Shown: piece after piece, positions 59,593 to 64,000 of the stretch
How positions within the stretch are numbered: position 1 is the stretch's first letter
Layout of the letters: each line of letters begins with the position of its first letter
Source: Notospermus geniculatus
Taxonomy: Eukaryota; Nemertea; Pilidiophora; Heteronemertea; Lineidae
Assembly: GCA_002633025.1 (NCBI GenBank)
Contig: NMRB01000722.1
Location: forward strand, 153,812 to 217,811
DNA length: 64,000 nt
Direction of reading: 5' to 3'
The notes under the pieces: generated by a model
Databases searched by the model: none
What the model saw: the letters and a program-made list of their open reading frames with translations, nothing else
Told to the model about the DNA's origin: nothing
Translations under genes and position numbers: made by a program

Positions 59593-62095
59593 GAAAATTC
59601 TTAGAAAACACTTCTCAGCATACATGTCGGCCGAACCGGCCTTCGCGCCCTTCTAGTGCAACGACGTATAGCCAAAACTTTGGTGCTTTTCAAGCAGACT
59701 TTTCCACATCATGCCATCAAAGACCAGCCTCTGCCTCAATACTTAGAAAGAGCAGTGTCACCGAGAGTAATCCAGATTGTGATAAATCAGACAGTGGGAG
59801 TGGGCTAGAGCCTTTTGTTTATGGTTTCAAATCAAATAAGGTTATGTGCGGAAGTGAAACAGACTTGAATAATACATGTATACCAAACACTGAGGAGTTT
59901 ACCCCTTACAAGATGAGTGAACCCCCTGCTGAGGTTGTGGTGAATAAGGAAAAGGAGACAGCAGATAATCAACACCAATGCAGTCGGTAAGCATCAATGA
60001 AAATATCTCGGATTGAAATTCGATGTTTCTTTACAAATTTTTATCCAAGCAACTAATCTTAACTGTTTGCTTCAAGTATTTCCTAAAGTTTTTCATTACA
60101 GATATATTTCTGACATCTCTTGCATATTCATTGTTAATTCAGGAATGTCCCAGAGACATTAGAGCCATTGATTCCATGGCTAACAGAAGGTCTCCCTCTC
60201 CACTGGACTGGCATCGACTCCTCAGATTGTCTTATGTTCATTCCCTCACTACAGTATTATCAGGATGATTTACCAGTTGTCCCTGCTCCACATGGCCTGA
60301 TGGATGATCTACCCCATAAAGAGGTTGTGCTGCCAAAAGAGACTTGGGTGAGTTTGACTTAGAATTCTGATGGAACTCTTCCCTTCATATTGACTATAAT
60401 GAAACCTTTATGTTTACATATTTCTGTTCCAGAATCCAAAGAAATACACTCACCCTAGCTTTGTAAGTACGGTAGCAAAATTTACAAACTTATTGGTCAC
60501 TGAAGGTACACACTTGGTCAAATATGCGACCCCAGTTCAATAGTTAGTCACGAGGCTAACTGATACTTCTGCAGTCTGTCTTATCAAATTCATCCTCTCA
60601 TTTCTTCTTATATTATGTATACCGGTACTTTGTTTTTCAGGCAAGGGCTCAAGACTGGCAGTGTAAACATAACAAAACTGAAGTTAGACTCTACAATAAA
60701 GAAGGAATACTACTTTATGAGTAAGTTCTAATAAACCATAAACCAGATGTGATTGCGTACCTCTCTGGGTACTCCAGTTTCCTCCTGCTCTACATTTATT
60801 CCCCAACATAGCTGCTGGAGCCAAAAGTGCCACATCTGGAGCTGCATTCCGAACTCAACATTTACTTCCATTGGAAAACCTATGCTGTGGAATATTTTTT
60901 CTTTCTCTTGTAGGAGATACCAAGGAACGAGAACAAGGAATGTTGTGAGGAAGGAAATCATAGAGTTAGAAAAACTGATGAATGGTGAGTTGTAATGATT
61001 TGTGACCCTCTCCAGCATAAGAACATGAAATAGAAATGGGTTTCTTTGGTGAAAGACATTGCTTCCTACCAGATTCGAACCCAAGCACAAACAGGTGCTT
61101 TTTGCAACTGATCATCTTCAGTTGTTCAACTTTATCATTGCTGTCCACCACTATTGTGAACCTGCAGAGATAGACTTCAAGTCGTAAATGCAACCAATGA
61201 AATTTCATTTCAGGTATTGGTACTGATGGCAGTGACTGCATGGTTGTCCAGTTACAGGCAGATATCACACGACTGCGACGAATGGTTAAAGACACTCTCA
61301 AACTTGCAGATAATCCGTAAGTAAATGTGGGGATGTCAGTTTGTGTGATGGGATACCAGATTACTTAGTTGCTGTAGTGGCAGTCTGGCACCTGTTGATA
61401 CCCAAAACTCACACTCATGTGAGTTTACTGGCGTCCAGTCAAAAACTGAAATTGACCCACTTTTGCACACCTACCTCCTACAGTTTTAAGTACTTCATGG
61501 CAGTAGCACTCATTCTTTCTAACAACCATTTCACAGGAAAGGTCTAGCTGTTGATACTTGCAAAATACCAAGGTTATTTTGTGGTACATGATCTCTTGTC
61601 TGTCTCAGTAATGCAGATGACATTATTGGCTTGTATTTCAGGCTATTCAAGCGACCAGTTTCTCCAGAACCTACTGATTATGTGAGTATGTTTCTCCAAA
61701 ACTTTATGCAGAGCAAAGCCAAAGAGTATTGCCCTCTCTATCCATGAACAATGATTGTTCTTCAAGCTCCAGATCTTTTGATTGCAACAACATTATACAT
61801 CTGCTCTTCTGAGGAAACTTCCCCTGCATGGGGTAAAACTTACAGATATTGTGGTGCTAATACTAGAGGCGGTTTTTAACCAGTGACCTAAAGACTTCTT
61901 GCGTTTGTTTTTCAGTTTGGTTTACGCAAGTTCTACCAAGACCACGACGAGATCATGAACGAAATCAAGCATCAGCATTCTATATGTGTTCAGGAGTTAG
62001 CTCTCATTGAAAATAAACTGGAGTTAGATGAAAACTTGAAACATTTTAATAAAGTTGTGACTCAGAAGCTGGGAGAAGTTGATGTATCATCCTGA
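58369..62095 (+). CDS. Unrecognised 551-residue protein, Pro/Ser-rich N-half and coiled-coil-like C-half
   Basis: Nine exons: 58369-58429, 59101-59986, 60143-60347, 60433-60462, 60641-60720, 60914-60984, 61214-61316, 61642-61681, 61916-62095. The total is 1656 nt with all phases matching. Residues 20-315 are disordered, Pro/Ser-rich and basic (SLSRNPSARNRRLRMPLPPQ, PSPPPLPKSPIKFG, RPSRPSSATTYSQNFGAF). The middle is more conserved-looking (PLIPWLTEGLPLHWTGIDSS, SLQYYQDDLPVVPAPHG, WQCKHNKTEVRLYNKEG). The C-terminal part is helical and charged (VVRKEIIELEKLMN, QADITRLRRMVKDTLKLA, HDEIMNEIKHQHS). I do not recognise the family. It may be a cytoskeletal or ciliary adaptor, but that is a guess from composition. 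The promoter region is shared or near that of NPLOC4, which runs the other way. Confidence 0.8.
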
Positions 62096-63309
62096 TAAAT
62101 CAAGAACTGAGTGCCAAATGCTGCTGTATGGCTTTATGGTCAATATTAGGCTATTTTCTGTATAAATTAAGGAGAAAATCTACAACATGAACCTGTTATA
62201 CATGTACAGTACATAATCAAATTTCTTGTTTACGTTGCCTTGCTTTCTTATACACCCAAACTGTGATTGTGTGTGAGCAGTATATCTTGAGTTTGTTCAG
62301 GACTGATGTTTATCAGCCTCAGAAAAGACCTGAATCATTTTCAATTTCTCTGCCGTTTTTGGCATTGATTTATCAAGCTGTGCTTGAAGATATGGGAAAT
62401 AATACCAGTATTCTGTTCGTGTTGAATATTTTGCACCATATGTGTCGTGAATAGCTGTGGGGTTGTCAGGAGAGTGAATTACAAGTTTTCTTAGACTGAT
62501 TGCAGGTGTGTATTTACTATTAGCACCTGTTTGGAATAGTCTCAGATGTTTAGTTGCAGTACCGTAGCCTACCGGTACTATTTTTGGATGCTTTTAAACA
62601 TATGCTGTTATTTGTTTTGTTAAGCTTTGAGCTATGTGCGTGGCACTTTTTAAAATATTTGCTTGTCTCAAGAGATTTTTTGTGAAATTTTCTTATAAAA
62701 TACTGTTTATATTAAATATTTTTGCTTGTCTATTATATTATGGATGCATTGTTGAGTTCCGTGCTCTGCTACATCGCGCTGTGGAACTTCGTCGTTCGGC
62801 ACAGTTGACAGTGGTTTGGGAGGAGTTGATGCTAATTCCGAGAGTTATTATGCCCTACTAATTTGGTCCTCGGGAGGCATAATGCTAGGGTTCATGCGCT
62901 GAAATGTCAATTTTTGCTCAACCGTGGTTCATGATACCTAAACTGTAGTTTAGGACCGTAAACCATAGTACCCAGTAGGCCTAAGGGTCCCCAACTGACA
63001 GTGCTGATTCCTGACAATGTACACTCTTGGCGGTAGGTGGCAGCAGCTGACGGTGGTAAACGAATTCAATCTCCAACACGCAGGTAGACTCGCGTGGAGA
63101 TTGAACTCGGTCGGACCGTCAGCTGCTGCCATCTATCATCTTGAGAAGACGAGGTCAGGATTTCCTGCCTGCTAGACCACTGTAGTAGCTTGTAGTGCAT
63201 TTTGTACACCGAGTGTACATTTTATACACAAAAATCTCCAACCCAACTCAAGTTTTGCTAAATATTTCCCTGAATTTATGTTTTTTTCGATTTCATAGCA
63301 AACTTAAGG
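62096..63309. other. 3' flank of the 551-residue gene and 5' flank of CHMP6
   Basis: AT-rich UTR-like sequence to about 62720, then a hairpin at 63033-63135. An acceptor TTTTTTCGATTTCATAG ends at 63298, 11 bases before the CHMP6 ATG, so CHMP6 probably has a non-coding first exon here that I cannot place. Confidence 0.45.
63033..63135. repeat. Imperfect hairpin, about 40-bp arms
   Basis: GTAGGTGGCAGCAGCTGACG at the left is inverted at the right as CCGTCAGCTGCTGCCATCTA. The inner arms GAATTCAATCTCCAA/GTGGAGATTGAACTC also pair. Probably a MITE. Confidence 0.75.
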
Positions 63310-63378
63310 ATGGGAGCATTGTTTGGAAAGTCGAAGAAAAAAGAAGACGGGGTCACAGACCAGGACAGGGCAGTTTTG
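63310..63378 (+). CDS. CHMP6: ESCRT-III subunit CHMP6, first coding exon only
   Basis: The 69-nt exon encodes 23 residues starting MGALFGKSKKK and continuing GVTDQDRAVL, followed by donor GTGAGT at 63379. CHMP6 proteins begin MGxLFG with an N-myristoylated Gly2, then the V-T-x-Q-D-(K/R)-A-(I/V)-L motif. CHMP6 (Vps20) nucleates ESCRT-III on endosomes downstream of ESCRT-II. The rest of the gene lies beyond the window (63379-64000 is intron). The call rests on a short match but is specific. Confidence 0.85.
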
Positions 63379-64000
63379 GTGAGTCGCGGCCTTGAAAATT
63401 AAAAAATAAAATCAAAAATGATGACGAAACATGGAAACTCGAAAGGCAAGCACATGCAAGGAAGTGTCTGCATGGCATGCGAGATGCTGCTCTGCGTGCA
63501 TCTGTGTGTGGACCGCACAAGTGCAGGTGCTGTGCGTTGCATTGACAGTGGGAGTGGAGTGGACATGGTTAGGCCTAGGCCTTTGTCATGATGATGTCGT
63601 CGTCGTATAGAGTAGGCCTAGACGTAAAGCTGGGGCTATCATAGAATGATAGATGCGTGAACTGAAAGCCCCACTGTATTGAATGTGAAAAACGCAAATC
63701 ATCGCCGCGATTCTCGCACGACGTCAGCGTAGTGTAAAATGTACTACGTTCTGTCAGAATACATTAGAGCTCGCCCTGCAGTTTTTTCCAATGCGTGCTG
63801 AAAACTAGGCCTTGATTCTGTGAAGTGCGTATCAGTTCAGGCAAGCATTTTGGGGACCTTCACGAGGCTATGGGACCTCTATGTGCACTCTCCTAACGTT
63901 TTGAAAATATCGTAAAATTCAATACTGTGGGGCTTTAACTGTCAGCAATGTCACAGGTCATGCAGAGCAGGCCTAGGCCATGAGGCCCTAGGCCTATAAG
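63379..64000. other. CHMP6 intron 1 sequence
   Basis: No second coding exon appears before the window ends. The sequence carries several AGGCCTAG words and no recognised element. Confidence 0.5.

Noticed and set aside
1-64000. CRISPR arrays, operons, bacterial promoters
   Set aside because: Intron-rich animal sequence; the tandem repeats seen lack spacer architecture.

Overview
This is a draft-quality animal nuclear window. Coding sequence is split into many small exons with GT/AG introns. There are two N-gaps (11923-12514 and 36931-37444), several single Ns, and dense short transposon debris. The protein families are animal housekeeping genes. The recurring short words (taggcct, accggta, acatgta) and the abundance of MITEs and hairpins suggest a highly heterozygous marine invertebrate, perhaps an echinoderm or hemichordate. 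The species cannot be fixed from the sequence, and this placement is inference.

Layout, left to right. 1-0.9 kb: a short duplicated block. 1.47-2.06 kb (+): a three-exon gene for a small secreted cysteine-rich peptide. 2.68-3.64 kb (-): the last four exons of an unrecognised gene, including a 28-nt microexon. 5.31-6.14 kb: a foldback element. 7.25-10.34 kb (+): a serine carboxypeptidase of the SCPEP1 type. 12.5-16.63 kb (+): PRPF31. 17.53-35.73 kb (-): PGAP1 in 25 visible exons, with an 8.8-kb intron holding a second foldback element, hairpins and an unrelated gene on the opposite strand (23.8/26.5-28.3 kb, +). 37.59-43.22 kb (+): an unrecognised helical-repeat-like protein with an acidic and repetitive central exon. 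43.93-48.08 kb (-): a complete SLC15A3/4-type proton-coupled peptide transporter. 50.45-54.97 kb (-): NPLOC4, with two apparent frameshifts. 56.1-59.6 kb: a tandem or falsely duplicated 5' half of an unrecognised gene whose intact copy runs 58.37-62.10 kb (+). 63.31 kb (+): the first coding exon of CHMP6.

The genes do not form a pathway. They cover protein processing and transport (SCPEP1, SLC15A4-like, CHMP6), GPI-anchor remodelling (PGAP1), splicing (PRPF31) and p97-dependent ubiquitin processing (NPLOC4). Exon models were built by hand. SLC15A4-like, SCPEP1, PRPF31, PGAP1, the helical protein and the 551-residue gene all keep reading frame across every junction given, which is strong internal support.

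The most notable items are: the unannotated dibasic-processed cysteine-rich peptide gene; a set of six small elements with CAG...CTG termini and 5-bp target duplications; two different foldback elements whose arms end in minisatellites; a TTAA-flanked element with a documented empty site; dispersed repeats carrying a hammerhead-like CUGANGA/hairpin/GAAA core; and a gene nested antisense in PGAP1.
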